Part shown: positions 16,319 through 24,790 of the stretch, piece after piece
How the letters are laid out: each line of letters opens with the position of its first letter
Numbering within the stretch: position 1 is the stretch's first letter
DNA from: Trebonia sp963774945
GTDB taxonomy: Bacteria > Actinomycetota > Actinomycetes > Streptosporangiales > Streptosporangiaceae
Assembly: GCA_963774945.1 (NCBI GenBank)
Contig: CAVZHA010000015.1
Span: 620,001-684,000 of the forward strand
DNA length: 64,000 bases
Direction of reading: 5' to 3'
Notes under the pieces: generated by a model
Database searches by the model: none
The model's input: only the letters and a program-made list of their open reading frames with translations
Told to the model about the DNA's origin: nothing
Program-made: the position numbers and the translations under genes

Positions 16319-17110
16319 TTAGCCCTGCGGGCGGGTGAAGAAGTCGGTCAGGATCGGGGCGATGATCTCGACCGGCGTGTTGTGGCCGAACCCGTCCAGC
16401 ATCCGCAGCTGCGCGCCGGGGATGGCGGCGGCCTGCTCGGCGACCGAGCGGCGGAACCAGGCGGGGCTTTCGCTGCCGCCGAGGATCAAGACCGGGGCGG
16501 TGATCTTCCCGAGCTCGGCCTCCGGCACGCCGCCGGAGGTGACGGCGAGGTCGTACGGGAGCGTGGCGGCCAGCGGCTCCAAGGCCGTCACCCAGGGGGC
16601 GGCGTCCAGGTCGCCGAGGGCCTGCTCGGGGAGCCGGGTGACGTCGGTCATCCAGAACACGACCGCCTCGCGGTTGCGGCCGGCGTCGACCAGTTCGCGG
16701 ATGCGCTCGTCCGGGTCGACCGAGGGCACCGGCGTCTGGTCGTTGGCGAACGGCGCCTCGTAGGCGACGACGCCCGCGAACGGCAGCCCGGCGGCGGTGG
16801 CCCGCAGCGCGATCGCCGCGCCCGAGGAGTGACCGAACACGAACGGGGCCCCGGTCCAGGTCCCGGCCGCGACGGCGGTGAGGTCCTCGTACTCGCGCTC
16901 GGCCGCGACCGGGCCGAAGTCCCCGCCGCCGGCGCTGTCGCCGCGGCCGCGGCGGTCATAGGTCACGACGGTGAACCGGCGGGTGAGGTCGTCGGGGGCG
17001 ACGAAGGTGGTGCGGGTGCAGAACGCGCCGACGCACACGATCAGCACCGGGCCTTCGCCGACGTGGTCGTAGGCGATCACGGTCCCGTCGGCCGATGTCA
17101 CCGTCTCCAT
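16319..17110 (-). CDS. Alpha/beta hydrolase
   Basis: 263 residues of a soluble alpha/beta hydrolase. Catalytic elements: nucleophile serine in FGHSSGAAIAL, acidic residue near LILGGSESP, and histidine in DGFGHNTPVE. The typical TYDRRGRGDS turn follows strand 4. The oxyanion region VCVGAFCTRTTF replaces the common HG motif. Substrate unknown. Single gene, convergent with the threonine aldolase gene. Confidence 0.82.
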   Translation of the reverse strand: METVTSADGTVIAYDHVGEGPVLIVCVGAFCTRTTFVAPDDLTRRFTVVTYDRRGRGDSAGGGDFGPVAAEREYEDLTAVAAGTWTGAPFVFGHSSGAAIALRATAAGLPFAGVVAYEAPFANDQTPVPSVDPDERIRELVDAGRNREAVVFWMTDVTRLPEQALGDLDAAPWVTALEPLAATLPYDLAVTSGGVPEAELGKITAPVLILGGSESPAWFRRSVAEQAAAIPGAQLRMLDGFGHNTPVEIIAPILTDFFTRPQG

Positions 17111-17189
17111 GGGGTACCCCTTCGTGGTCGTTACAGGTCAGACGGTCGGACGAGGCCAAACTCAGCGGACGCCGGGGCCGGGGCCCTGA

Positions 17190-17594
17190 CTAGCCTGGGG
17201 CCTTGGCGTCGGCGACGGTGATGACCACGCCGACGTCGCCGTAGGGGAACTTCCCGCGATTGCCGATCAGGTTGAAGAACCTCGTGATCGGCACCATCAT
17301 CCCGTACTTGGCGCGGATGCGGCTCTGGATCGCGTCGAAGTCGGCGCCCGAGGTCACCAGCTCGGCCGTCCCCTCGACCGGCTGCGTTCCGGCCTTGACC
17401 CGGCCGCGGGCGTCGGCCGCCGCCAGCGTGATCCTCGGGTTGTTGCGCAGCCGCTTGTACTTGCCGGACGCGGACGACGTCCAGAAGCCAACCCGGGATC
17501 CGTCCAGCGCGCAGATCCAGGTCTGGGTCGAGACGGCGGCGCCGGACTTCCGGTAGGTCGTCGAGGCGACGTACTTCTCGTCACTGATCGTCAT
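17190..17594 (-). CDS. PPOX-class flavin/F420-dependent split-barrel protein
   Basis: 134 residues with the split beta-barrel of pyridoxamine-phosphate-oxidase-like proteins: an early strand, GRVGFWTSSASGKYKRLRNN (cofactor-binding SxKxxRLR element), then PRITLAAADARGRVKAGT. In actinobacteria these small proteins bind FMN or F420 and reduce diverse substrates. The frame extends upstream to 17759, but the added residues are arginine/proline-rich noise; ATG 17594 is correct and sits 6 nt after a TACGAT -10 box, implying a leaderless message. Confidence 0.82.
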   Translation of the reverse strand: MTISDEKYVASTTYRKSGAAVSTQTWICALDGSRVGFWTSSASGKYKRLRNNPRITLAAADARGRVKAGTQPVEGTAELVTSGADFDAIQSRIRAKYGMMVPITRFFNLIGNRGKFPYGDVGVVITVADAKAPG

Positions 17595-17606
17595 GAGGCC
17601 ATCGTA
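17595..17606 (-). promoter_or_regulatory. Leaderless -10 box of the PPOX gene
   Basis: On the minus strand TACGAT (17606-17601) is followed by six bases and then ATG. Transcription starting 6-7 nt after the -10 box would begin at the start codon itself. Confidence 0.55.
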
Positions 17607-17667
17607 GGTACGTGAGCGGCGGCGTGGCGGTCGCGGCGGGCGCGTGTCGGGGTGAACGCGGGTGGTG

Positions 17668-18699
17668 CTAGCCCAGGTTGGCGATGATCTGCGGCAGGGC
17701 CGCGGTCGGCTGGATGCCGGCCGGGGCCGCGCAGACAACCCGGACGGCGTTGACGGCACGGTTGGCGGTCAGGCCCGGTGACGCGTCGCCCATCCGCTCG
17801 ATCGGGACCGCGAAGCGGAGGTCGACGTCGAGCGGGGCGTCGCCGTCGACGACGACCTGCCAGCCGGTGGCGCGCAGGTCCCAGTCCTGGTCGAGGACAT
17901 CGGTGCAGTACCAGGTGGCCGCGAAGCGCAGCAGCGGGCGGCCGTCGCGGACGCCGGTCACGATCATCTTCTGCGCCGCGACGGCGCCCTTCTCGAGCGT
18001 GCCCGCCGCGATGCTGACCGTTTCCCGCGCGGCGGCCAGCTCGCCGGTGGACTCCACTGAGTCAAGCGGCGTCCCGAGCGCGTCCGCGAGGTGCCGGAGC
18101 GTCGGTCCGTAGGAGACCGCGCCGTAGCCGAACCGGCGCAGGTCGAACTCGGCCAGCGGCACGCCGAAGCCCATGATGTTGAACAGCAGGTCCGGCGAGT
18201 TCCGCTTGGACAGGTCGGCGAACTCGTTGATCGTCAGCAGGTCCAGCCGTCGCTGTATTGACGCGAGCACGATCGGCAGCGCCTCGGAGATGAACCCGGG
18301 GCTGGAACCGGTCGAGTGGATGGAGCTGCCGCCCGCCTGGCACGCCGCCTCCACTTGGGCGCGGACTGCGGGGTCGATGCTGTCCGGATGGTGGAACTCG
18401 CCGCGGGTGGTGACGATGTTGGCGCCTGACGCCAACAGCGCGCACACCTCGTCGAAGTCGCAAGCGGCGGGCATGTAGAGCACGCAGTCGGCGCCGAGGG
18501 CCAGGATCTGGTCGATGTCGTTCGTCGCGGCCACCCCGGTCGCGGGCAGCCCGCACAGATCCCCGGCGTCCTGGCCGGCCTTGGCGGCCGAGGTGACGTA
18601 CACCCCGGCGAGGGCCAGCTCGGGGTGCTCGATGACGCCGCGGAGCGCCCGGGCGCCGATGTTCCCGGTCGCCCACTGGACAACGCGCAGAGCGGTCAT
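17668..18699 (-). CDS. Dihydrodipicolinate-reductase-like NAD(P)-dependent dehydrogenase
   Basis: 343 residues. The N-terminal Rossmann motif VVQWATGNIGARALRGVIEHP and the later TGSSPGFISEALPI match the amine-dehydrogenase/DapB-like family that includes 2,4-diaminopentanoate dehydrogenase. The long C-terminal domain lacks the lysine-pathway DapB signature, so it is not the housekeeping enzyme. Probably acts on an amino- or oxo-compound with NAD(P)H. Monocistronic; a PPOX-type gene lies 73 bp downstream on the same strand. Confidence 0.78.
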   Translation of the reverse strand: MTALRVVQWATGNIGARALRGVIEHPELALAGVYVTSAAKAGQDAGDLCGLPATGVAATNDIDQILALGADCVLYMPAACDFDEVCALLASGANIVTTRGEFHHPDSIDPAVRAQVEAACQAGGSSIHSTGSSPGFISEALPIVLASIQRRLDLLTINEFADLSKRNSPDLLFNIMGFGVPLAEFDLRRFGYGAVSYGPTLRHLADALGTPLDSVESTGELAAARETVSIAAGTLEKGAVAAQKMIVTGVRDGRPLLRFAATWYCTDVLDQDWDLRATGWQVVVDGDAPLDVDLRFAVPIERMGDASPGLTANRAVNAVRVVCAAPAGIQPTAALPQIIANLG

Positions 18700-18805
18700 G
18701 ACGTCTTCCCTTCGGTCAGCTTGAGAAAGCGATCGCCACCGTAGGCGGCACCACGAGCACGGTCAACGGCGGCGGACGCGTCAGCGGAACGCGCGCGGGC
18801 GCGAA

Positions 18806-19522
18806 TTACTGGTGGCGGAGGGCGAAGATCGCGGCCTGGACGCGGTCCTGGAGGCCGAGCTTGATGAGGATGCCACGGACGTGGGTCTTGACCGTCTGCT
18901 CGCCGATCCCCAGGTCCTTCGCGATCTGACGGTTGCTGTGACCGCGGGCGATGAGCGCGAGGACGTCGCGCTCGCGGGGCGACAGCGGCTGCAGCGGGTC
19001 CGGCGGCGGCGGCCGGCGCAGTGCCTGCGTGAGCCGGGTCAGCAGCTCGGGGCTGAGGCTGGCGGTGCCGGCCGCGGCGTCGCGCACGGCGGCGATGACG
19101 TGGTCGGCCGAGGAGGTCTTGAGCAGGTAGGAGGTCGCCCCGGCGTGCATGGCGCGGAGCAGGTGCTCGTCTTCTGCGGCGGAGGTGAGCACGACCACGG
19201 CGGGCTGGCGCGGGACGTCGCCGGCGGTGTCGTCGCGGGCGGCGGGGTCGTCGCGGGCGGCGAGGTCGAGGGCGGGGTGGTCGAGGGCGGGCTGGAGGGC
19301 GGGGTGGTCGCGGAGCGCGGCGAGCACCGCGTGGCCGTCAAGACCGGGCATGTACAGGTCGAGCAGTAGCACATCGGGGCGGGTGGCGACGACGACGTCC
19401 ACCGTCTGGCGGCCGTCTCCCGCTTCGCCCGCCACCTCGATGTCCGGCTCCTGGCTGAGCAGGTAGCACAGTCCGTCCCTGACCACGCGGTGGTCGTCGG
19501 CGATTACCACCCGGATCGTCAC
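18806..19522 (-). CDS. NarL/LuxR-family response regulator with an expanded receiver domain
   Basis: 238 residues: receiver domain with acidic pocket D9/D10, phosphate-accepting D55 in LLLDLYMPG and K in YLLKTSS, then a LuxR-type HTH (PLSPRERDVLALIARGHSNR...EQTVKTHVRGILIKL). Between the third helix and fourth strand (residues ~72-105) there is an extra stretch of DHPAL- and ARDD-type repeats encoded by short tandem DNA repeats; ordinary NarL receivers have about 5 residues there. Start overlaps the histidine kinase stop (ATGA), so kinase and regulator are co-translated. Likely controls the divergent ABC transporter genes. Confidence 0.9.
   Translation of the reverse strand: MTIRVVIADDHRVVRDGLCYLLSQEPDIEVAGEAGDGRQTVDVVVATRPDVLLLDLYMPGLDGHAVLAALRDHPALQPALDHPALDLAARDDPAARDDTAGDVPRQPAVVVLTSAAEDEHLLRAMHAGATSYLLKTSSADHVIAAVRDAAAGTASLSPELLTRLTQALRRPPPPDPLQPLSPRERDVLALIARGHSNRQIAKDLGIGEQTVKTHVRGILIKLGLQDRVQAAIFALRHQ
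19228..19316. repeat. Short tandem repeats inside the response regulator
   Basis: Two copies of a unit containing TCGTCGCGGGCGGCG are followed by three imperfect copies of GGTCGAGGGCGGGCT-like units. They keep the reading frame and add ~30 residues between alpha 3 and beta 4 of the receiver. Confidence 0.6.
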
Positions 19523-21041
19523 GGCGCCGGCACCCGGATCGTGAGCGCCGCGCCGCGCCCGGGCGCGCTGTCGATGTCGACCGTGCCGCCGAGCTCGGCG
19601 ACCCGGTCCCTGATGTGGGCCAGCCCGGTGCCGGCTCGCGGGGCGGCCGGGTCGAAGCCGCTGCCGCCGTCCCTGATGACAAGCTCGACCTTCCCGTCCT
19701 GACCGGTCAGGGACACGGCCAGGCGGCGGGCGCCGCCGTGCCTGACCGCGTTGGCGCAGGCCTCCTGGGTGACCCGGAGCAGGGCGTGCTCGACGTCGGC
19801 GGGCACGGCGACGTCGTCCACGCTGGCGTCGACCGCGACGCCGAGCCGTTCCTGGTACGCGGCGCAGATGTCAAGCAGGGCCGCGGCCAGCCCGGCTCCG
19901 TCCAGGCTGGCCGGGCGCAGCTCGGCCAGCAGCGCCTGCATGTCGCGCAGCGCCTCCTCGCTGATCCGCTCGATCGCGCGGGCCTGCTGGTTGCCCGGGT
20001 CGGCCCGGCGCATCCCGGCCGCGATCATCCGCAGGCCGAACAGGTGCTGGGAGATCGCGTCGTGGATCTCGCGCGCGATCCTGGCCCGTTCGGCGGCCCG
20101 GGCGTCGCTGGTGGCGCGCTGCCGTTCGGCCGCCAGCGCCGAGCTGAGCTGGCGGGTCATGGCGGTGAAGTTCGCCTCCAGCCGGCCGACCTCATCCCGC
20201 CCGGACGACGGCAGCCTGACGGAGTAGTCGCCGTCGGCGACCGCGAGGGTGGCCTCCTCCAGCCGGCGCACCCGGCGGACCAGACGGCGCGAGGCGAGCA
20301 GGCCGAACAGCACTCCGACCGGCACGATCGCCAGCAGCAGGGCGGACGGGCCCGACAGCAGCGCGCGGGCCTCGCCCAGCTGCACGAGCTCGCTCCAGGC
20401 GGTGATCGGGTTGATGAACCCGGTCGACCACGGCGTCTGGACGTAGATGACCGTTCCGCGCACGCCGTCTGCTGCCCGGCCGCCGCCGGACCCGCTCGGC
20501 GTCCAGGCCAGGTCCCAGAGGACGGTGCCGTGGGATGTCGACAGGGTGCCGCTCTTGACGATCTGGCCGACGGCCATCTGCGAGGTCACCGGCACCGGGA
20601 GCTCGCTCGTGGCCGGGCGCCCGGGCGGGTACAAGGCGGGCGCGGAGGACGCGACGACCGTGCCGTCGGGGGCGATGGCCACGACCGCGGTGACCGCCCG
20701 GTCGCCCGGGACCGGACCGGTGATCGCGGGAACGGCCAGCGTGCCGTCCTCGGCCGGCTGGGCCAGGGCCGGTCGGCGGGCTGGGCCGCGCCCGGCTTGG
20801 CCGGCTGGCTGCGCTGGCCGAGCACGGTCCCGGCGGGGACGCCGCCCGGATACCGATCGGCGTAGCTCTTGGCGGTGGCGTTCACCTGCCCCTGGAGCTG
20901 GGTGCCGTTCACCAGCAGGGGCACCTGGAGGCCGAGCACGAGCACCTCGACCAGCACTACGACGGCGAGGGTGACGAGGATGTAGGACGCGATCAGCCGC
21001 CCCGACAGCCCCCACGCCCTGCGTCGCACCCGGTCAAGCAC
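19519..21041 (-). pseudogene. NarL-type sensor histidine kinase, frameshifted as read
   Basis: Reading from ATG 21041: membrane anchor (GRLIASYILVTLAVVVLVEV), extracytoplasmic segment, second helix (LLLAIVPVGVLFGLLA), HAMP linker, HisKA_3 motif EIHDAISQHLFGLRM, and an HATPase domain (VTQEACANAVRHGG, GTGLAHIRDRVAELGG), ending at 19519. The N-terminal part and the rest lie in different frames. The switch falls at CCAGGGCCGG (20764-20773), where one extra G would restore a continuous protein of ~507 residues. Because three genes in this window show the same kind of lesion at the same motif, a sequence error is likelier than a dead gene. It would sense an external signal and phosphorylate the co-translated regulator. 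Confidence 0.8.
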
Positions 21042-21075
21042 ACCAGCACGTTACCTCCGGCGACCCGGCGGCGTA

Positions 21076-21091
21076 TCCCTCCAGCGAGGGA
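21076..21091. promoter_or_regulatory. Inverted repeat between kinase and ABC transporter genes
   Basis: TCCCTC-CAGC-GAGGGA, perfect 6-bp arms, in the 108-bp gap between the divergent histidine kinase and ABC ATPase genes. Its position makes it a candidate binding site for the NarL-type regulator, acting on one or both promoters. Confidence 0.5.
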
Positions 21092-21149
21092 CCCGCGCTC
21101 CACCCGGCGCGTGATGCGCCCGCCCGACCCGCCCGGAACGCTGGCTGCC

Positions 21150-21926
21150 ATGAGCACTGTGATCGAGACCCAGGGACTATCCAAACGCTACCGACGGGCC
21201 AGCGCCCTGACCGATTGCACGGTCACCGTCCCCGAGGGGCGGGTCTGCGCGCTGATCGGGCCGAACGGCGCAGGCAAGACCACGCTGCTGCGGATCCTGG
21301 CCGGGCTGGTCCGCCCGTCCGGCGGCACGGCCTCGGTCCTGGACGGCGAGCCACGGCAGGAACCCGGGTTCCTGGCCGACATCGGCTTCCTGGCCCAGGA
21401 GATCCCGCTGTACCGGAGCTTCACCGCCGACGATCACCTCAGGATCGGCGCGCATTTGAACCCGCGCTGGGACGCCGCGCTGGCGCGGACCCGGCTGGCG
21501 GCGCTGCGCATTCCGCTCGACCAGCGGGTGGGAACGTTGTCCGGCGGCCAGCGGGCCCAGGTGGCGCTGGTGCTGACGCTGGCCAAGCGACCGCGGCTGC
21601 TGCTGCTCGACGAGCCGTTCGCAGCCCTGGACCCGCTGGCGCGGCGGGACTTCGTCGGCGCGCTGAACTCGGCCGTAACCGACGAAGCGGGCCGCCTCAC
21701 CGTCGTGCTCTCCTCGCACCTGGTCACCGACCTGGAACGGGTCTGCGACCACCTCATCCTGCTGGCCGGGTCCCGCGTCCAGCTGGCGGGCGACATCGAC
21801 ACCCTGCTGGCGGAGCACCGGGTCGCGCTCAAGATCGAGAACGTCGACCTCGAGGAGCTGGTGCTGTCGTACATGGGGGCCGACCCGGCCGACCACCGCC
21901 TCACGACGATCGGAGAAGAATCATGA
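21150..21926 (+). CDS. ABC transporter ATP-binding protein
   Basis: 258 residues of the ABC-2 exporter ATPase type: Walker A GPNGAGKTT, Q-loop FLAQEIPLYRSF, signature LSGGQRAQVAL, Walker B LLLLDEPFAALDP, and the H-loop histidine in VVLSSHLVTDLERV. It powers the membrane protein encoded immediately downstream, with which it shares an ATGA overlap at 21923-21926. ATG 21150 is chosen because the upstream extension from 21111 is proline-rich and overlaps the promoter area. Divergent from a two-component system, an arrangement typical of drug- or cell-envelope-stress-responsive exporters. Confidence 0.9.
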   Translation: MSTVIETQGLSKRYRRASALTDCTVTVPEGRVCALIGPNGAGKTTLLRILAGLVRPSGGTASVLDGEPRQEPGFLADIGFLAQEIPLYRSFTADDHLRIGAHLNPRWDAALARTRLAALRIPLDQRVGTLSGGQRAQVALVLTLAKRPRLLLLDEPFAALDPLARRDFVGALNSAVTDEAGRLTVVLSSHLVTDLERVCDHLILLAGSRVQLAGDIDTLLAEHRVALKIENVDLEELVLSYMGADPADHRLTTIGEES

Positions 21927-22903
21927 CCTGGCTCGTCTGGCGCCAGTACCGCGCCCAGGCCGCGATCGCGTCCGTGCTGCTGGCCGCGCTGGCCGCGGTG
22001 GTGATGGCGGACGGCTTTGCGATCGCGTCGCGCTGGCACTCAGTTCTCGTCAGCTGCGCAGGAAACGGCGGGTGCCTGGAACAGGCTCCGACCCTGGTCA
22101 ACGGCGTGATGAGCGACTTGCCTTACTTCACGCTGGTAGTGCCGGTCGTGCTCGGCATGCTGTGGGGCGCGCCGCTGGTGGCGTCCGAGCTGGAGGCCCG
22201 CACGAGTGATTTCGCGTGGACGCAGAGCGTCACCCGGACGCGCTGGCTGACCGTCAAGGCGGGCTGGCTGCTGCTCGCCGCCATCGCCTGGGGAGGCGCG
22301 GTTTCCGCGCTTTTCACCTGGTGGTCCGGGCCGATCAACGCTGAATCCGCCACCGCGTTCACGCCCGGCCAGTTCGACACCCAGGGCATCGTCCCCATTG
22401 GCTACGCGGTGTTCGCGATGGCGCTCGGCATTGCCGCCGGCACCGTGGCGCGCCGAACCCTCCCGGCGATAGCCGTCGTGCTCGGCGGGTTCATCGCGCT
22501 GCGCCTGGTGATCGCCAACCTCCTCCGGCCGCACTACATGGCCGCGGTCACGACCTACTTCAAGGTGACGGGCACGTTCACGCCGCCGGGGCAGGCATGG
22601 GTGCTCGCCCAGGGCGGCGTCAGCCCGAGCGGGCAGGTCGTGGGGCGGGGCTGGGGCGACCTGGAGCCCGCGCTTCCCGCCGCCTGCCAGCGGCTGCTGC
22701 CCGGGGCCCCCACGGCCAAGAGCGACGCCTCGATGACCTCGGTGTTCTCCTGCATGCAAGCGCATGGCTGGCGCGGGTTCGTCACCTACCAGCCCGCCTA
22801 CCGGTACTGGCCGTTCCAGGGAATCGAGACCGGGATCTACGTCCTGCTGGCGGCGGCGCTGATCGCGGTCACGTTCGTCGTCGTCCGCCGGCGGGACGCG
22901 TGA
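21923..22903 (+). CDS. ABC-2 type transporter permease
   Basis: 326 residues beginning MTWLVWRQYRAQAAIASVLL, a common start of actinobacterial ABC-2 permeases. About six hydrophobic helices, a cysteine-containing extracytoplasmic loop after helix 1 (SCAGNGGCLEQAP) and a larger external loop before the last helix. ASELEARTSDFAWTQSVTRTRWL matches the conserved cytoplasmic element E-x-G/T-x-F-x-W-T-Q-x-V-T-R-x-R-W that contacts the ATPase. Translationally coupled to the ATPase. Substrate unknown. Confidence 0.87.
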   Translation: MTWLVWRQYRAQAAIASVLLAALAAVVMADGFAIASRWHSVLVSCAGNGGCLEQAPTLVNGVMSDLPYFTLVVPVVLGMLWGAPLVASELEARTSDFAWTQSVTRTRWLTVKAGWLLLAAIAWGGAVSALFTWWSGPINAESATAFTPGQFDTQGIVPIGYAVFAMALGIAAGTVARRTLPAIAVVLGGFIALRLVIANLLRPHYMAAVTTYFKVTGTFTPPGQAWVLAQGGVSPSGQVVGRGWGDLEPALPAACQRLLPGAPTAKSDASMTSVFSCMQAHGWRGFVTYQPAYRYWPFQGIETGIYVLLAAALIAVTFVVVRRRDA

Positions 22904-22904
22904 A

Positions 22905-23609
22905 TCAGACCTGGCGGATAACCGCCACGACCTTGCCGATGACGGCGGCGTCATCACCGAGGATCGGCAGGAAGTCCCGGTTCTGCGGCATCAGCCAGCT
23001 GTGACCGCCGCTTCGCTTGAGCGTCTTCACCGTGGCCTCGCCGTCGATCATGGCCGCGACGATGTCGCCGCTGTCGGCGGTCTCCTGCGCGTGGACGACC
23101 ACCCAGTCGCCGTCGGCGATGGCCGCGTTGATCATCGAGTCGCCCGCCACCCGGAGCATGAAAACGCGGCCTTCGCCGACCAGCTTCCTCGGCAGCGGGA
23201 AGACCTCTTCGATCTGCTGGGCGGCCAGCAGCGGTCCGCCCGGGTCGATCCGGCCGACCAGGGGAACGTGGACGGTCTCCGGCCGGGCGGGATGGCCGGG
23301 GATCTCCTCGGTGCCGCTGCCCTGGTCGGGACGGACTGTCGGCTGACCGGGAAGGCGGACCTCCACGGTGCGCGGGCGACGGACGTCGCGGTGCAGATAG
23401 CCCTTCCGCTCGAGAATGGCGAGCTGGTAAGAAACGCTTGACGTGCTGATAAGGCCGACCGCCTCGGCGATCTCCCGCATCGACGGCGGATAGCCGCGCT
23501 TCTGCACCGAGTCCCTGATGGCCTGTAGGATCTTGCGCTGCCGCCAGGTGAGGACGTGGTCCGGGTCCGGCTTTCCTGGCGGCTGCGCGCGGACGCCGTC
23601 TACGGTCAC
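22905..23609 (-). CDS. lexA: LexA family repressor with altered cleavage site
   Basis: 234 residues. The N-terminal winged helix (PSMREIAEAVGLISTSSVSYQL) matches LexA. The C-terminal S24 protease domain keeps the serine (S158 in GDSM) and lysine (K195 in EATVKTL). The bond that LexA cuts is normally Ala-Gly in VGRIAAGGP; here the segment is VGRIDPGGPLLA (D122-P123-G124), so proline occupies the position before the scissile bond. It may be uncleavable or slow, or be a LexA paralogue with a different inducer. No CGAAC-N4-GTTCG SOS box is visible in the 215 bp upstream, although LexA genes are usually self-repressed. Confidence 0.88.
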   Translation of the reverse strand: MTVDGVRAQPPGKPDPDHVLTWRQRKILQAIRDSVQKRGYPPSMREIAEAVGLISTSSVSYQLAILERKGYLHRDVRRPRTVEVRLPGQPTVRPDQGSGTEEIPGHPARPETVHVPLVGRIDPGGPLLAAQQIEEVFPLPRKLVGEGRVFMLRVAGDSMINAAIADGDWVVVHAQETADSGDIVAAMIDGEATVKTLKRSGGHSWLMPQNRDFLPILGDDAAVIGKVVAVIRQV

Positions 23610-23824
23610 GGCATTTCCTCTCTGGGGCGAGACGAATTCAATAGGTCGTACGGCGCTTTGTCTTTATCGGGGGAATCGCGAAGATTGGATACCCTCGGGC
23701 CGGCTGGCCGAATCCCGTAACAAAGGTATCCGCATTATCGAAGGCGCTATCGCTCTACTCGTACCGCCGAGTGTTATACGCGTGCACATCTTCTATCAAA
23801 AATCGGCGACCTGGGCGTGCCCGA

Positions 23825-24721
23825 TTAGCGCAGCCGACCGGGCGGGGGTCGCCAGGATTGCCAGGCGGGGTCGACCGCGAATAGCTGGGACGGGCCGGGG
23901 GGCCGGGCGGCCAGCTCGGATCGCGGGCGGAGCTGGAGGCCGGGCGGGACCGGTTCCCACCAGGACTCGCGGCGCAACCGACGGCTGAACAGCTCGGGCG
24001 TCCTGCCCGCGGGTCCGAGGATCATCTCCGCCGGCGCCGGTCGGCCGGGCTGCTGCCAGCGGAAGTCGGCCGACAGCCGGAGCCGTCGGCCGGTGTTGGG
24101 CAGGGCCGCGTGCGGGGTCAGACAGTGGAAGATGATCACGTCCCCGGAGCGGTAGTCGGTGCTGGCCCAGCCGCGCTCGTCGGCCGACAGCGGGCGCGGC
24201 CGCCGAGGTCGCTCCCGGTGGCCGCCGGGCCGCACGGCCAGACCGCCGAGCTCAGCCGGGACGTCGGCCAGCGGGACCCAGGTCGTGAGCATGTCCTGGA
24301 CCCCCGCCCCGAGGTAGTCGCAGTGGATGTAGCGGCCGGTGGTCCGCGCGGACAGGGACTCTGGCGCCACCGCGCGCAGCACCTTCACCGGATAGGAGAA
24401 GGCCCCCGGGCCGAGGATGCGGCGGACGGTCGCCCGCAGCGACGCCTGGTACGGGAGCGCGTTGAACGCCCGGCTCATCACCGCCGCGCGGTAGGACGGG
24501 TCGGCCAGCGCCTCGAGCGGTCCTGCGCCCGGTTTCAGGCGGGGCGACCCCGCCGTCGACCAGCCCCCCGCGCGCAGTTCGGCGGCGACCTGGTCGCCTG
24601 CGGCGCGGACCGGATCGGCCGGCAGCAAGCCGCGCAGAAAGACGTACCCGTCGGCGGCGAGTCGCGCCCGCAGCGCGGCCGGATCATCGGCCAGACCGCG
24701 CGAATCCGCCAGCTCGTCCAC
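23825..24721 (-). CDS. Phytanoyl-CoA dioxygenase family protein (second copy)
   Basis: 298 residues. Iron/2-oxoglutarate dioxygenase: N-terminal RLAADGYVFLRGLL, metal H-x-D in GRYIHCDYLG, distal histidine in TPHAALPNTGRRLRLSADFRW, where the arginines would bind 2-oxoglutarate. Only weakly similar to the PhyH protein at 9.4 kb, so not a recent duplicate. The start is GTG 24721, six nt after a TAGCGT -10 box, consistent with a leaderless message. Substrate unknown. Confidence 0.83.
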   Translation of the reverse strand: MDELADSRGLADDPAALRARLAADGYVFLRGLLPADPVRAAGDQVAAELRAGGWSTAGSPRLKPGAGPLEALADPSYRAAVMSRAFNALPYQASLRATVRRILGPGAFSYPVKVLRAVAPESLSARTTGRYIHCDYLGAGVQDMLTTWVPLADVPAELGGLAVRPGGHRERPRRPRPLSADERGWASTDYRSGDVIIFHCLTPHAALPNTGRRLRLSADFRWQQPGRPAPAEMILGPAGRTPELFSRRLRRESWWEPVPPGLQLRPRSELAARPPGPSQLFAVDPAWQSWRPPPGRLR

Positions 24722-24733
24722 CCGGCCACGCTA
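24722..24733 (-). promoter_or_regulatory. Leaderless -10 box of the second PhyH gene
   Basis: On the minus strand TAGCGT (24733-24728) is followed by six bases and GTG. Confidence 0.5.
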
Positions 24734-24790
24734 ACCCGGCCGCCGGGGAATCCACCTGGAATGGGCTGGGAAACCTGCCGGGGCAACGCA

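Noticed and set aside
22905..23824. SOS box upstream of the LexA gene
   Set aside because: No CGAAC-N4-GTTCG or close variant found in the 215-bp upstream region on visual inspection.
9418..24721. A biosynthetic gene cluster built around the two PhyH-type dioxygenases
   Set aside because: No PKS, NRPS, terpene or RiPP core enzyme, and the intervening genes are unrelated and on both strands.
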